Shown: one piece after another, positions 46,701-58,713 of the stretch
Layout: each line of letters opens with the position of its first letter
How positions within the stretch are numbered: position 1 is the stretch's first letter
Source of the DNA: Citrus sinensis
Lineage: Eukaryota; Streptophyta; Magnoliopsida; Sapindales; Rutaceae
DNA length: 64,000 nt
Direction of reading: 5' to 3'
Assembly: GCF_022201045.2 (NCBI RefSeq)
Contig: NC_068558.1
Span: 45,845,001-45,909,000, forward strand
The notes under the pieces: model-generated
Seen by the model: only the letters and a program-made list of their open reading frames with translations
The model's database searches: none
What the model was told of the DNA's origin: nothing
Made by a program: the position numbers and the translations under genes

Positions 46701-49700
46701 TTTTACTAAACATGTAATGAATTATGTTTATGTTCAATGAATTATATAGGCATATTTTATTTTCCGGTATCACATAATAAACACTTAGAAAAATTAAATT
46801 ACTCATTACATTTAATGACCAAATAATTCAGTCAATGAAATATATTATAGAGCATCTGATGGATGAAACTGTAAATTTATATACGAAAAGAGAAATTCAA
46901 ATGAAAAGTATGATAAAGTTTATAGAAAAATCTCATTTGAAAATATTATCTTATTCCTTTTCATAAATACTGTTTCGTTTGTATAAGCAAAATATGATAA
47001 CAATTTTTTGTAAGTCCTTAAAACATTTTTTTTTCCATCCGATTAAAAATCAAAGAAAAAGCCCTTCAACTCATCTTTTGCACATAAAAAAAGAACAACA
47101 TTCCACTGCAATTCCAAATCCCTTGATCTTGTCGAAAACTCAGTTTTATCGAATTTAACTTCAAATTTAAAATAATCGCTTGGATTTTGTCAATCTGATG
47201 CCAAATCCATTTTAATTACTATTGACGCTAAACTGAGATAAGAGAGGTTTGAGATGGTGTCTAATTTGCTTCCAAGCTATACGTCGGATATAGTGTTAGT
47301 CTCCTTCCAATCTCACCACTTCTTGCTAACAATTATTATGGGGAGTTTTGGATTGACATCAGCTAGCATTTGAAGGGGAGAAAAATTAATGATGGCTGGC
47401 TTTCTTGGAATTCAACAAAACGATAAAAAGTCGTTCTCCGACTTTATCAGTAAAAAGTGACATCTTTTTTTTTTTTTCATAATTTATTTTATCAGAACAT
47501 TGTATCAAACAGTTACTAAACTTGTTTTTGGCAAATGAAAATAAAAATGAGACTCGGAATATAATACCGAGTAGGCCTTTAGACCACAAGAAAATTTTGA
47601 TCCATTTAAAAGCTCAGTTGGTCACTTTGCCAGTAGCAGTTGATCTACAACCCATGGCAAATATGAGACAACCATAACACAGAGCATCGGTAAATAAATA
47701 ACCTGAATACCCAAACACGGTTTCCAATAACATCTTCTATTCAGCAATAAAACCGACAATAGTTGACATCTAATGTATGAAGTTTATTGTTTTAATATCT
47801 CTTTTATCTCTTAGTTTGACTATTTCCTGATGTAATCATTTTGCAGTTAAATTGTACTCTTATGTTCAAATTTTCGGTATTTTTAAGAGCTTTAGTTTTT
47901 CAATTTAATCTAATACTTTTATTAGATATTCGGTTCATTTTCAATAGAATGATGGAAGAATTTTCTATCAAAAAATTATCAACTATTCAATAAATAATCT
48001 ACTATTAAAAGAAAAAAAAAATCGAGATGTTTATCATTACTAATATTATAATACCCTCGTGTGACTGCGAGGGCTCGTTTTTATGAAGTTACTAACCTTG
48101 GCGTTAAAATGGAAGCGATCAACACCGTTCCAGTTATCGAGGTCATAAGCCGTGAAGTGCTTGCAAGAAGCAGCTACCTTCAACCGGTCACCGTCACTGC
48201 CCTGTAGCCCCCTGACGTAGCTAGCAGCATATTTACCGGATAACACAGGGTCCTCACCGGGCGTCTCCTGTCCACGGCCCCATCTTGGGTCCCTAAATAT
48301 GTTGACATTTGGGCTCCAATACGTAAGTCCGGCCGTGCCTCCGTTGTACATTGCTCTTGCTTCATCCGACACGACCTGCGCCATATCAGTCTCCTTTAGA
48401 AAAATCACGGCCAGCCTGATAAAATGAGAAACTTGCATCCCCAGTCCACAACTTGCTAGTTGTGGTTCATGAACAAGTTGATCTTTCAAACGAATCACAT
48501 CTGTTTTATAAATTTATAATTCCTACTGGGTTAAAAAAATAAAATTGAACAAAGAAGGATTAGCTTCTAATGAGTCTCCGCTTTTTATCTTAAGTTCCCT
48601 TTGTCAAGTAAAGTAAAAGCTTAGGACTGTACTGTTAAAGCACGGGGATACTTTTGGTCCGTGATTAAACTTAGTAGCCTACTCATGCTCTCATTTTTCT
48701 TATTCTTACGGATAAATAATGTTCAAAGCCGGCAACAAATACTTTTTGGCCTAAAATAGTCAAAATTTCAGTTAATGAGAACCAATAATGTTTTTTTTTT
48801 TAATTATAAATTAAAAAAATCAATCATCAATCTAATCGCCGCAATTTTCTTGGCATAATTAATAAATCATTATTTTTATTATCGTATTGTGTGGCCCACA
48901 TGTGCAAGTTGCGTTGATATTATGGTTGTAATTGGTTTGATAAGAGTAGGATTCGTCATCCCTTTATCAAATGCATGACCGACCAAGCGAATCATAACTA
49001 AAACAAATCTGACAAAGCTAGAAAAAGTGTGAGCTAGATGGTTAAAACGACAGAAAGCCACCCGCTAATTGTCTGCTTAATTTCAATCTACTATTCCATC
49101 CAATCTCTTCAAACAAAAAGAAAACTTGATCTCTACGTATCATAATTCATAACAAAGGGAAGATGACAAAAAGGGCACTCCTTATAGAATTTCTATGGAT
49201 AATCATAATGCCTTAAATCCAAAATTGTGAGCATTTAAGTGAGATTATGACTTTATGTGCAAAAAAAAAAAAAAGAAAAAAGAATACTCCTACTTCAATT
49301 TAAAAAAAAATTGAAAAAATGTCACAAATACTGTGTCTAGTCAATCCCGTTCGGATTTAAGCATTTAATTTGTAACACATTAATGGATTAACCTCGCTGA
49401 TAAACTGCTTTTTGGCTTTTAGCTCACTTGCAGTTCCCCCCCCCCCCCAAAAAAAAAAAAAAAAAAAAAAAAATTCTTACCCGTCCGATGGCTTCCCACA
49501 AGGTTGCATTGAAAGAAGAAGCGGTTGTGATGACTTGAGGGAAGCTGGTGGCCCCGGGGAAGTCCCCACCAAACTTAGTTCCAGGGCCCACATTTGAAAC
49601 TCCATGAAGAGCCTCAGACCACCATTCATATCCTTTGATTCCAAGCCGCGGAACCGCTGCTGCACCGCTTATCAGCAGCTTAACCTTCTCTTGCAAACTC

Positions 49701-49879
49701 AGCCTCCCAATGAGGTCATTCACTCTCTGCGGGATCGGCAAAGAAACTTGACAGAACGGCAACGTTCTTGTCGTTGCATCTTTTGGGTCGCATGCAAATG
49801 GCTCCCGGGCTGCTAAGCCAGAACTAGAAGCACTCAAGAGAATGAGCCCAAGAAAAAAGAAAGCAATGGTGGAAGCCAT
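43776..49879 (-). CDS. BXL2: Secreted GH3 beta-xylosidase / alpha-arabinofuranosidase, BXL1/BXL2 type
   Basis: Seven exons on the minus strand join in phase: 49481-49879, 48097-48375, 45940-46109, 45759-45856, 44998-45348, 44475-44888 and 43776-44377, giving 770 residues, the usual plant BXL length. A signal peptide ([24 protein letters not shown]) sends it to the wall. The GH3 N-domain includes [31 protein letters not shown] and [12 protein letters not shown]. The nucleophile Asp is expected in IVSDCDS at about 288. The GH3 C-domain follows ([33 protein letters not shown]), then a C-terminal FnIII-like domain ([18 protein letters not shown]). Family knowledge: these enzymes trim xylose and arabinose from xylans and arabinans, for example in seed-coat mucilage and secondary walls. 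The symbol rests on length and on neighbouring genes matching At1g02640; BXL1 is the alternative. The GTG codon 12 bp upstream is not used: the ATG at 49879 gives the signal peptide. Confidence 0.92.
46164..47385. other. AT-rich part of BXL intron 2
   Basis: Intron 2 of the BXL gene (46110-48096) is about 2 kb. Between about 46540 and 46860 there are opposing copies of ACTCATTCGG/ACTCATTACATTTAATGACC-like motifs, and a start resembling a transposon end (GGGCATGTCCGGTATTC at 46539). This suggests a small decayed element, but its limits could not be drawn. Confidence 0.3.
49436..49473. repeat. C13A25 tract next to the BXL intron 1 donor
   Basis: On the gene's strand this is T25G13, beginning about seven bases after the GTAAG donor of exon 1. 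It leaves the splice site intact. Its exact length is doubtful, as with other homopolymers here. Confidence 0.85.
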
Positions 49880-49942
49880 TTTTGCGGACACGAATGATGA
49901 GTGCTTGTGTTGTGTGCAAGGCAGAGGGATGAGGAAAGCGCT

Positions 49943-49951
49943 GTATTTATA
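49943..49951 (-). promoter_or_regulatory. TATA box of the BXL gene
   Basis: On the minus strand this reads TATAAATAC, about 65 bp upstream of the BXL ATG (49879). That would put the transcription start near 49915 with a short leader of about 35-40 bases. Confidence 0.6.
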
Positions 49952-49979
49952 GGCTTACAGGTGAAGCTTGGAGCAAGAA

Positions 49980-50654
49980 ATAGGAAGTGGTGATGTGAGA
50001 GAAACGGTTTGATGATTAGATGTCCACGTAGATTTTCAACTGTTTAAAGAAAAATAAAGCTTTAATTTCATAATTAGTACATTTAGTATGTATCTATATA
50101 AATTAAGAGTATGTAGCTGCGTTTAATTGAATGTGTATCTGTTTGGTTGGGTCCCAAGTTGAGGTAACTATTATGATAATCCAGTGAGGTGGGTGACTGG
50201 GTTGGGTGTTAGTTTCCCAAGAGATCATCTGATTGAATTGTCAATTCTGCGTAATTCTTCAACAAGATCTGCTCATTGGAATTAAAGTCGCTTCTCGTGG
50301 CTGGCAAGCATAAAGATTAAGAGATAAAATCATTTGCTATTTGTTATCTTGTCCGAGTCAGCATGTCTTGTGTGTACTGTGTGTGAGATAGTGAAATGTT
50401 TTTTTTTTTTTTGCCTTTATCGTAAGAAAGGGGCAACATTTAAGTATTTAACACAAGGGTAAAAGACCCACCTGACTTCTTGTGGTGTCGTGGCCATCTG
50501 ATTAAGAAAGAGAGGGAGTCCATCTTCGGTAAGTTTGCCGTAGTACGTTCGAGTTGTAAGTGTATTCGTATCTTCGCTTCAAAGAGAAGTCACCGGACTC
50601 GGATACTGGACGGTGAAATGAATGATTGCATAATTTTGCTCAGACAAAAAGAGC

Positions 50655-50685
<31 letters not shown>

Positions 50686-53600
50686 TGGAGACACTTAGTT
50701 CAACAGATTATTTAGTCGCTTCCAAAGTTTCTTAATTACAAATTATCAAAATTCCTTTTTTTTTTTTTTTTTTTTTTTTTTTGGTGTCTGCTGTTGCAGC
50801 CCCTTCAATGTGAACATAAATTTATCCAACTACTAGTTTTATATTGAACTCCATTAGCTTCTTTGTACAATTACTCTTACAATTATGATTAAATCTTATA
50901 TTTAAGGTTAAGTAAAAGAAAATTCGGTTCAAAGGTCTGTTGATTAAATAATCTTCTAGTTTTATATTTAGATCGAAGAAGGAAAACCACCCTTCCCCTA
51001 ATTTTGGAATCAACAGACACATATTTGATCGAACAAATAATAGCTTTTGAAACTAACAACTTTGGTCTTTGGGTGTTGCACTAGACTTGTCTATTTCCCG
51101 CGACATGAATGCCGCAAACCTAACAATGTAAGTATTATATAAGAAAAGCGTCGAATCTTAGAAAATACAAGCACTGATTTCGAGAACTCATTATTCTTTT
51201 TTTTTTTTGATACATCGAAAACTCATTATTCTAATAGTTTTAAAAAGACTCCATAAGCTAAATAGTAAATACCCAATGACAAATTTTTCTGAAAAGATAA
51301 ACTAGTTTTTGCCTCCGCAACAGATTAAGATATTCACAGAACAGAGAGGAATACACGCTCTGTGAAGTGTTTTGAGTTAAAAATGTTTCACGTGTTCTAT
51401 GAATGTTAACCTTGTTCGTGATGCGGTAGTCGTGCTCAGTGACAGTGAGTGGCGTTGAAATATTTGTTGGGGATTGCGAAAAATAGGTTCCCATGGGCGG
51501 CTGAGAATATAATTAAATTGTTTGAAAAAGCCTCTGGAAAAGTGTTATTATTTTCAGTCATTTTATGGGAATCAGGGGTGATTAAAAAAATCCAATGTTA
51601 TTTATCTTTTATGCAAGTTGATGGGGGAAAAACATGTATAAATTAGGGCAGCCACTTGGGTTGTTCTGTTTTGTAATATATGTTGTATTGAAAAGCATGT
51701 AAAGTATGGTAAGTTTTTCTAGGGAAGGTTCCCGTAATGTGTAGCATAAGTTTTGTCACTTTTGGAACTTTCCCTTTTATATATCTATCTTATTCTCTCA
51801 TCCCCATCATTTAGATTTGAACTTAGTTTGCAAAAATATGAATGGACCAGCAGCACAGGCGCTCTTACTAACTGAAATTTGTAAGAAATGGTTGGTCCAT
51901 ATCAGCAACTGAAAAGCCCCACAACTTTGTTAACAGAGAGGAAACAGAGAAAAGCTCGAAAGACTGATTTCCCAAGTCGCCCAAAACCTAGTACTATTTA
52001 GGAAGAAAAAGCTAATTAATGTGAGACCTACTCTCACATTCAGCAGCTGCAAGGTCGATCCATGAATTCGAATAATTAGTCTCCACACATCATCCAACGT
52101 TTAGTAATTCCCTTGCGTCAGAAACAATGATTCGTGTAATCGGCCAGTTGGCAAGAGCCCTGTTCGCATTTTGAGGACTCCACTCACAAAGATTAGATTT
52201 GAAGCAGAGCATTAGTTAGATTTTGCTTCAGACAGTTTTTGTCCAAAATAATACGTTCCATCATCCCTTTTTTTGCCCCCACTAACAACCTTAAAGATAA
52301 GAGTTACAACCTTTTTAATTAAAAATAAAAACTAAAGACAAATAGCACAAGTCGATGTCACTTTTGCTTGCTCTTCTTATCCAAGAGATGGTTTGTTTGT
52401 TTTGAAAGCCTGATGTATCACTCATGGTCCAACTGGTAACAGAACAAAACAGAGCGTAATGGTATTAAATTTGAAGCAACCGAGCTCTTTATGGGCTTGC
52501 TTAATTGTTCGGAATTTTGGGTATCATCGGGGACCAGGTTTTTAAATGTATCAATGGAGTCAGGGAGAAGTGTTTGGTGACGAAAGACATGAAATGTTTT
52601 GGTCGATGAGACTCCCCACTAGTGGGGGAGAAGTTGTTAATATGATAATGAAATCGAAGAACAATGGTAACTGTGTAATTATGAGCGATAGCGATAGATG
52701 TACCAGAAGATGTACCTAATCCTAATCATGGAAGCTGTGGACCAGATATTATTTCGATGGAGTTGAAACATCTTGGATATATGATTGTGTTCTCAATTAT
52801 AGCTTTTGACATCAAGAGAGAAGATTTCCATCAAATGAAGCAATTTCCTTTGCCTTCGGCTACCCTACCACTTCAAAACTCTTATTTTATTTCTGAAATT
52901 GCTAGCGACTTTGCATCATATCAAAAAAATCAAATTCTTATGAATCGGAATGGTTGTATTAACTTTGAGTTTAAGACAAGTGCCACCAAACCAAACGGTG
53001 AAAGCCTTTTATAAGATCTGGTGCCCTCTCAACATACTGAAATGGTATGCTCGACTATTTATAAGTTATTATCTAAAAAAATTGTGAATTGTATAAAATT
53101 TTTATTTTTAAGTTTGATATATCCTAGACATTTAATTGAGTCGCTCGAACAGTACAGTTAAATCTAAAAAATAATGGTCTCTTAATAGTCGAGCACATCT
53201 ATATAGATATATATATAAAGTAAAGATATTCATATGGACAAAGTTGAAAGTGAATCTTTTCACTCTATGCTATACCGTACTTGTGCAGTAAAATGACGTT
53301 GCTTTTTTTTTTTTTTTTCTTATTCTCATTGCTTCTATGTCTTATGTTATAAACGTTTATTATATTTTTTTTATCGACTATGAATGTCACTAAAAATTGA
53401 GTATAAAATTTTTCCAAAATCAGCTTTAAGCTAGTTTTGTTTATATTCGTCTCCTTTTGATATCATCCCGCCCAGTCAGTTCTAGCGATGAATGGCTCCA
53501 TGAGTTAGTTAACGTGGCAGTTGTTTTCCAAACTGAATCATGGGCTCCGTACATGGGCAACCCAAAATTAAGTGGCACTTAATGTGCATCCCCAGGCCTT

Positions 53601-54218
53601 TAAAACTTTTCTTTTCGTTTTCCCCTTAAATTCTTTTTAGCATTTTCTTTGTTATCTCAGTGAGTTGGCATTATTCTAAATATTTCGTTTCCATTTTCTT
53701 AGTTTAATAATGATAAACATAGTAAAATTTTATTTTTAATTTTAATTTTAAATAATACAATATATAATATATTATTCCTCAGGCGGTTAATAATTTTTTA
53801 TAAATTTTAAATAAACTAATTACATTATTTCACTAAATGTGATGTGATTTCTAATAAAAATTTTAAATAACTAGCACTACTCCCCCATTCCCTTTTTTTT
53901 TTTTAACAGGGATTTGCAGAAAGAATCAATGACATACATCAACCTCAGGAGTGTTAAGACTGGAGATAATTGTTACCATAAGCTCACGGGATCATACTGC
54001 CTTCATCTGCCCAAGATGAGCCAATTAGTCAACCTAACGAAATCTCTTTTATGTACTATTTTTCTAGACTTTAATTGAATCTAAAGTCTAACGTAATTCA
54101 ACAACCGATTTTGTACGCCTTGATAATTAAACTTAAGGTAAATTATACCATAAACATTTTGATCAATTTATAAGAGATAAAATTAGCTGGAATTGGGGGC
54201 TAATAATCGTCAGATTGA
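49980..54218. other. Intergenic DNA between BXL and the first PADRE gene
   Basis: No gene was supported in 4.2 kb. Features seen: a (TA)n run at 50663-50686, T tracts at 50756-50782 and 53306-53321, and at about 50470-50600 a stretch with a tRNA-like TACGTTCGAGTTG motif that may be a decayed SINE. The longest reading frame (52757-53014) matches no family I recognise. The last 300 bases may include the PADRE 3' untranslated region. Confidence 0.45.
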
Positions 54219-54815
54219 TTAATCAGATACAATGAAACCTTTATGAAACAGCCAGGGAGTGACCTTCTTCTTCTCCTTAATAGTATCCAAGCTAGGCTTC
54301 CACCCTTTTCCCGAAAGCTGCCTGCTCAAAAACTCCGGCATCCCCTCCGAAGATTCCGGGAAAAACTCCTCCGTTACAAACTTCACCTCCGCCGGCGGCT
54401 TCTCCTCCTCCTTGGTCTTCTGCACTTGCACAAACTTGATTTGCCCCTCAGCGGTGGCGATTGCAGGGCACATCTTGGCAAACAGGGGAAGGAACGGAGA
54501 CCAGCGTGACCTCAACAACGCGTTGGCACTCAGAAGCACTTGCCTGGCTTCATCCGAAGACAGAGAAGCCGGTTTCCCTCGCTTCATCGGAAGCATTGCG
54601 TAAACTTTCCTGATCTCCAGCTTCTTATCAGCCGGCAACGGACATGGCCTCTTCTCAGAAACAGCTGACCGCAGCTCCACAACAACCTGTTGCGGGTGCT
54701 CCAGCATGAGCTCCGCCACCGTCAATGCCTTGTCAAACTCATGCACCCTGCCGTCCGATAGAATCACTTTCCCCGTTGCATCTGTTGACGGGCGGCATGT
54801 GATGTAGTTCCCCAT
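54219..54815 (-). CDS. PADRE (DUF4228) domain protein, first copy
   Basis: An intronless frame of 198 residues. It starts MGNYITC, a typical N-myristoylation signal with a Cys that could be palmitoylated, so plasma-membrane attachment is likely. The PADRE domain follows: VILSDGRVHEFDKALTVAELMLEHPQQVVVE, then KVYAMLPMKR and a loop with LSSDEARQVLLSAN. The C-terminus is charged and disordered (KTKEEEKPPAEVKF) and ends with a short conserved-looking patch (FLSRQLSGKGWKPSLDTIKE) seen in many members. The family is plant-specific and many members respond to pathogens and abiotic stress; no biochemical activity is established. A TATA-like TTATAATAAG lies on the minus strand near 54909-54919, about 95 bp before the ATG. 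Confidence 0.9.
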   Translation of the reverse strand: MGNYITCRPSTDATGKVILSDGRVHEFDKALTVAELMLEHPQQVVVELRSAVSEKRPCPLPADKKLEIRKVYAMLPMKRGKPASLSSDEARQVLLSANALLRSRWSPFLPLFAKMCPAIATAEGQIKFVQVQKTKEEEKPPAEVKFVTEEFFPESSEGMPEFLSRQLSGKGWKPSLDTIKEKKKVTPWLFHKGFIVSD

Positions 54816-56306
54816 TCGAGTAGAGTAGACTCTAGATACGATATATTATTATGAAAGATTATTAGTATTTGAGTGAGTGGGAGATCGATGTCACGGAACA
54901 AACAGGCTTATTATAAGTATGCGTGCGACAGAATGTGTAGGAGATGTTTGTTAAACCGCTCCATCTTGCGAGGGATTTGATAATAGCTTTAAGATGTAGT
55001 TGTTATATTTTTATTAGCCATTGATGTTTGACCGCTTTAATCAATTCATCCAACGGTGGACAGTGCCTTTTGTCGGCAGCGTTCAAGAGAAGGCACAAAA
55101 CCGTTGAACCGTAACTATATAACTAACTAATCTATTAGAAAATTAGAATGATGAAGCGAGTTCGAGTGGACCGCCCAACGACAACAACATTTTCTCTTTC
55201 TCCTGAGGTATTATCTTTTCGGATAAAACTATAATTATTGAAATCATATGCATGTCGACCAAACGGTCGTGTCTCAATTGACGACCCAGGCTAAGTAAGT
55301 AGGTAGAGCTTTTGGATTCGATCTCTCAGTAAACACATTTTTAAAAGAGATAAAGAGTTTTAATTATGACTACACTCAAAATTCGAATTAGCCAAAGCTC
55401 AAAACGATAACAAAAAATCAAATGGTTTAAATAAAAATAAAAAAATATTTCGGGCCCAATGCAGTAGCCAGGTGGTTTAAAAAAGAAAAAAGAAAAAAAG
55501 AAGTCATATGCATGTCATTTTCCAACGTGAAAATACATTCGTGAACTTTTGATCTTAGACTCTGGCAATCACATCTAGACATGCGTAACTATTACTTTGT
55601 TTTGAGATGTAACGTTTATAATTTAAAGCCATTAATGTAGTGGATATACGTAACGTAGCAACACAATAGCTGTAGGTATCAAATTATCGGATCAATTGTA
55701 ATTTGTTAGCAATTAAGAAAAAGTGACGGTGACACAAGTCACCGGTGCGACGAGGTGTACGGTTCCATTAATTATCGTTGCGTGTGTTAACGAAATTGCG
55801 AAAGTACATTTTTTTATTTTAATGTTAGATGGGCCGTGAGCTTTTATTAAACCCAATCGCATATAGTATGGCCAGCTTCAGTTTTGGATCCACTGATTAA
55901 GTGCTGCAACTAGGCTTGGCAAAACGAGATATCGAATCATGTTTGTGTTATGTGAAATTTAAATTGACCCAAATACGATATATTTAATAATTATATCAAA
56001 ATATTAAGATTTAAACTCAACACAAAAAATAAATTGGTTACTCAATAACTTGTTTAATGTCTATGTGTTTAACACATGTTATATACACACACACTTTTTA
56101 AAATATTATACATTTACACTATTAAAGTTTTAATTTTACACACACACACACATGTATATAATATAATATAATATAATGTTATATTATATAATATTTCAAT
56201 ATCATAAAATATTCACTATACCAATATTTTACACCTTTACATTATTAAAGTTCTAAATCTATTTAAAATTTTATAAAAAAAATATTGTGTATATGTCCAT
56301 CCTTCT

Positions 56307-56351
<45 letters not shown>

Positions 56352-56727
56352 TATCTAATACTTGAGTTTTAATGACAAAATCCTAGAAATTAATTTAAAA
56401 TATAAATTGTGTTATTGGTTGGATAAATGAGTAAAGAATGTTAACCCTAACCTGACACGTAAAAAAATCGTGTCAACCCGAATCCAACCCATTTAATAGT
56501 TGTGTCAAATTTGACGACCTATATCTACTTATTTGTTTCATATTTGTGTCGGGTAATCGGATCGTGTTAAGTTTTGTTTGCTCTAGCTACATCCGCCCCA
56601 ACAAAATTGTTAATTCGTTTCAATAATTTTCTTTTTGTACATATATTACTTATTAAATTATATTTTCTTATATTAAACAATATTTTTTCTACTAAGCACT
56701 TACTGAAAAGTGTTAGATAAAAATATA
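54816..56727. other. Intergenic DNA between the two PADRE genes, left part
   Basis: No gene. At about 55262-55345 a stretch reading GTAGGTAGAGCTTTTGGATT then CGATCTC resembles the A- and B-box region of a plant tRNA-derived SINE. From 55900 the DNA is AT-rich with a (CA)n run (56137-56152), TATAATA repeats (56157-56190) and a (GA)n run (56316-56348). Confidence 0.4.
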
Positions 56728-57204
56728 GGGATATTATCATTTTACTACCAAAGTTTTACTGATATATCATATCAGTACCAAGGTTTGCCGAAAAATGCAT
56801 TTTACTATCAAAGTTTTGCGCCGTTATCAATTCACTACCGTTCTGTTAACAACGTTAAAAATTTACTGATGTCATAAGGGCATCAAAGACATTTCTAGCT
56901 GCAAGTGTAAAATTGTCTGTTAATTTGATAGATAAATTATCATTTTACTACCAAATTTTTAGGGGAATTATCATTTTACTACCAAATTTTTAAGGGAATT
57001 AACATTTTACTACCAAACTCTTGGGGGTAAAATTGACTTTTAACTTAATTTCCGTTAAATATTAACTTTTTCTTAACGGAATGGTAGTGAATTGATAACG
57101 GCGCAAAACTTTTATAGTAAAATGTATTTTTCGGCAAACCTTGGTATTGACATGATATGCCAGTAAAACTTTAGTAGTAAAATAATAATTTTCCTAAAAA
57201 TATA
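56718..57204. mobile_element. Mutator-like foldback element (56728-57194) with perfect 10-bp flanks
   Basis: Inverted repeats of about 125 bp: the left starts GGGATATTATCATTTTACTA and the right, on the minus strand, GGAAAATTATTATTTTACTA. Both continue inward through ACCAAGGTTTGCCGAAAAAT, GCGCCGTTATCAATTCACTA and CGTTAA. The element is flanked on both sides by TAAAAATATA (56718-56727 and 57195-57204), a perfect 10-bp match, consistent with a 9-bp Mutator-type duplication plus one chance base. No coding capacity. The interior has three further copies of ATTATCATTTTACTACC-like sequence (near 56936-57013). Confidence 0.85.
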
Positions 57205-57965
57205 TAACAAGTAACTTTTGTTTATTATTTGATGAGCAATTGAACACGTTATATGTAAAATTATATGAATAATTTTGAGGTTGTAAATTAACTAAACAAT
57301 ATGTGGTGTGACACAACACTATTGTTAATTACAACATGAGCAATATCGCTAATTAAATCATTATGCTAAATTTAGATATCTTAAAAAATAGAGAATGAGA
57401 AGAGTTATGTTATTTACATCAATAATATATGTTCCACATAGATTGTTAAACAATTTTTTTTTTGGAAGTTCAAACATTTGAAATGTTAAAACTTATCTTC
57501 ATTAATCACAAGATAAGATGTTCCAGAGAAAAAATTATTATATATCAGAAAAAAAAATTGTGTTGCCACTATTGTGGATCAGGATTGATCGGATTTTCAT
57601 CTGAGCAAATCCTGATCCTGATCCTGATCCCGATCCCGATCCCCACTATTGTACCATCCAACAATTGCAAGATTGCTGGACACATTGAACATCATTGGCA
57701 TCATTAACCGAAAAAAAGGGTTCTAAAAATTGAATAAAAATTTAAAATGAACAACTACAAAAGTCAGTTCATTCTCAGTGACCGATGAGCTCTTTCGCTG
57801 TAGAGTCAGTTGTAAATCGTATTGAACAATTAATATCAGAATCTAATCGAACATCTTGCTTAATTAAATTACCATATCATCAGTGATTTTGAATTTATGA
57901 TAATAAGAAAATTCAAAAAAATAAATAAATATGGTTCTAACATCTAAAAATTAATCTACGTACTT
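57205..57965. other. Intergenic DNA downstream of the second PADRE gene
   Basis: AT-rich, no gene. A hexamer run GATCCT/GATCCC lies at 57605-57642. The last part may hold the 3' untranslated region of the gene at 57966-58511. Confidence 0.5.
57605..57642. repeat. (GATCCY)n hexamer repeat
   Basis: About six units of CCTGAT/CCCGAT in tandem in otherwise AT-rich DNA; later units have changed T to C. Confidence 0.85.
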
Positions 57966-58511
57966 TCAGTAAACCTCAGAAATGGATTCTAAAACGGGAC
58001 TGCGTTGCCTATGCTTCCGAAACCGGTAACCGGAAAACCCAGTATCATTAACATCCCAGACCGAAAGCGTAACATGATGACCATCACGATAATCACTTTC
58101 TTTCTCTTCGGTAGTGGAGCTGGAGTCATGATTCACAGCCATAGCCGGTAATACTTTGGCGGCAGTTCTCTTGCTCCTCCTCTTTAACGAACTTTTATGC
58201 TTCTTATCACAAGCAGCGTGTATCATGGCAGTCTCTTCTTGAGTAAACATGCCGTTGACCCTACCGAGACGAACTAGCAAGTAAACTTTGCCCGCCAAAA
58301 GTTCATCCTCAGCTCGCATGGCGGATATACGTTGATTTGTTTGAAGCTCGTCCACCGGGGATATGACGTGGCCTGGTTCTTCTTCAAGCATGACCTCCGC
58401 AGCTGTTATTGGGACCTTGACTTGCCTCAGGTTTCCATTACAGTCGATGAGTTTTGCTTTGGGGCTTGAGTGCTTGAGAAAGCAACTTGAAGTTGAAGCG
58501 TGGTTCCCCAT
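57966..58511 (-). CDS. PADRE (DUF4228) domain protein, second copy
   Basis: An intronless frame of 181 residues. It begins MGNHASTSSCF, again an N-myristoylation signal with nearby Cys. The PADRE core follows: AKLIDCNGNLRQVKVPITAAEVMLEEEPGHVISPVDEL, RAEDELLAGKVYLLVRLGRV, then a basic stretch (KHKSSLKRRSKRTAAKVLP) and an acidic, Ser-rich disordered tail. It is well diverged from the PADRE gene 3.2 kb away on the same strand, so the pair reflects an old duplication or independent neighbours rather than a recent copy. Its promoter side carries a compound (TG)n(TA)n(GA)n microsatellite at 58658-58714, about 150-200 bp before the ATG. Function within stress responses is inferred from the family only. 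Confidence 0.88.
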   Translation of the reverse strand: MGNHASTSSCFLKHSSPKAKLIDCNGNLRQVKVPITAAEVMLEEEPGHVISPVDELQTNQRISAMRAEDELLAGKVYLLVRLGRVNGMFTQEETAMIHAACDKKHKSSLKRRSKRTAAKVLPAMAVNHDSSSTTEEKESDYRDGHHVTLSVWDVNDTGFSGYRFRKHRQRSPVLESISEVY

Positions 58512-58663
58512 TCGATATTTTATATATAGTTCTAAGTATATATCTTTTGATTGTTCTGCTAGAACTAGAACTGGCTAGTAAGAGAGAATATTAGATGACT
58601 GCTGTTGTTTATGGATTGTTGTGGGTGTTGGGTGTTTAATTGTGCTCTGCCCTCTCTGTGTGC

Positions 58664-58713
<50 letters not shown>

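Noticed and set aside
49880-49891. Upstream GTG start extending the BXL frame by four residues
   Set aside because: Plant nuclear genes start at ATG, and the ATG at 49879 gives a good signal peptide.
52757-53014. 85-codon plus-strand frame in the intergenic region
   Set aside because: No homology recognised, ordinary AT-rich context and no splice partners. Could be revisited with expression data.
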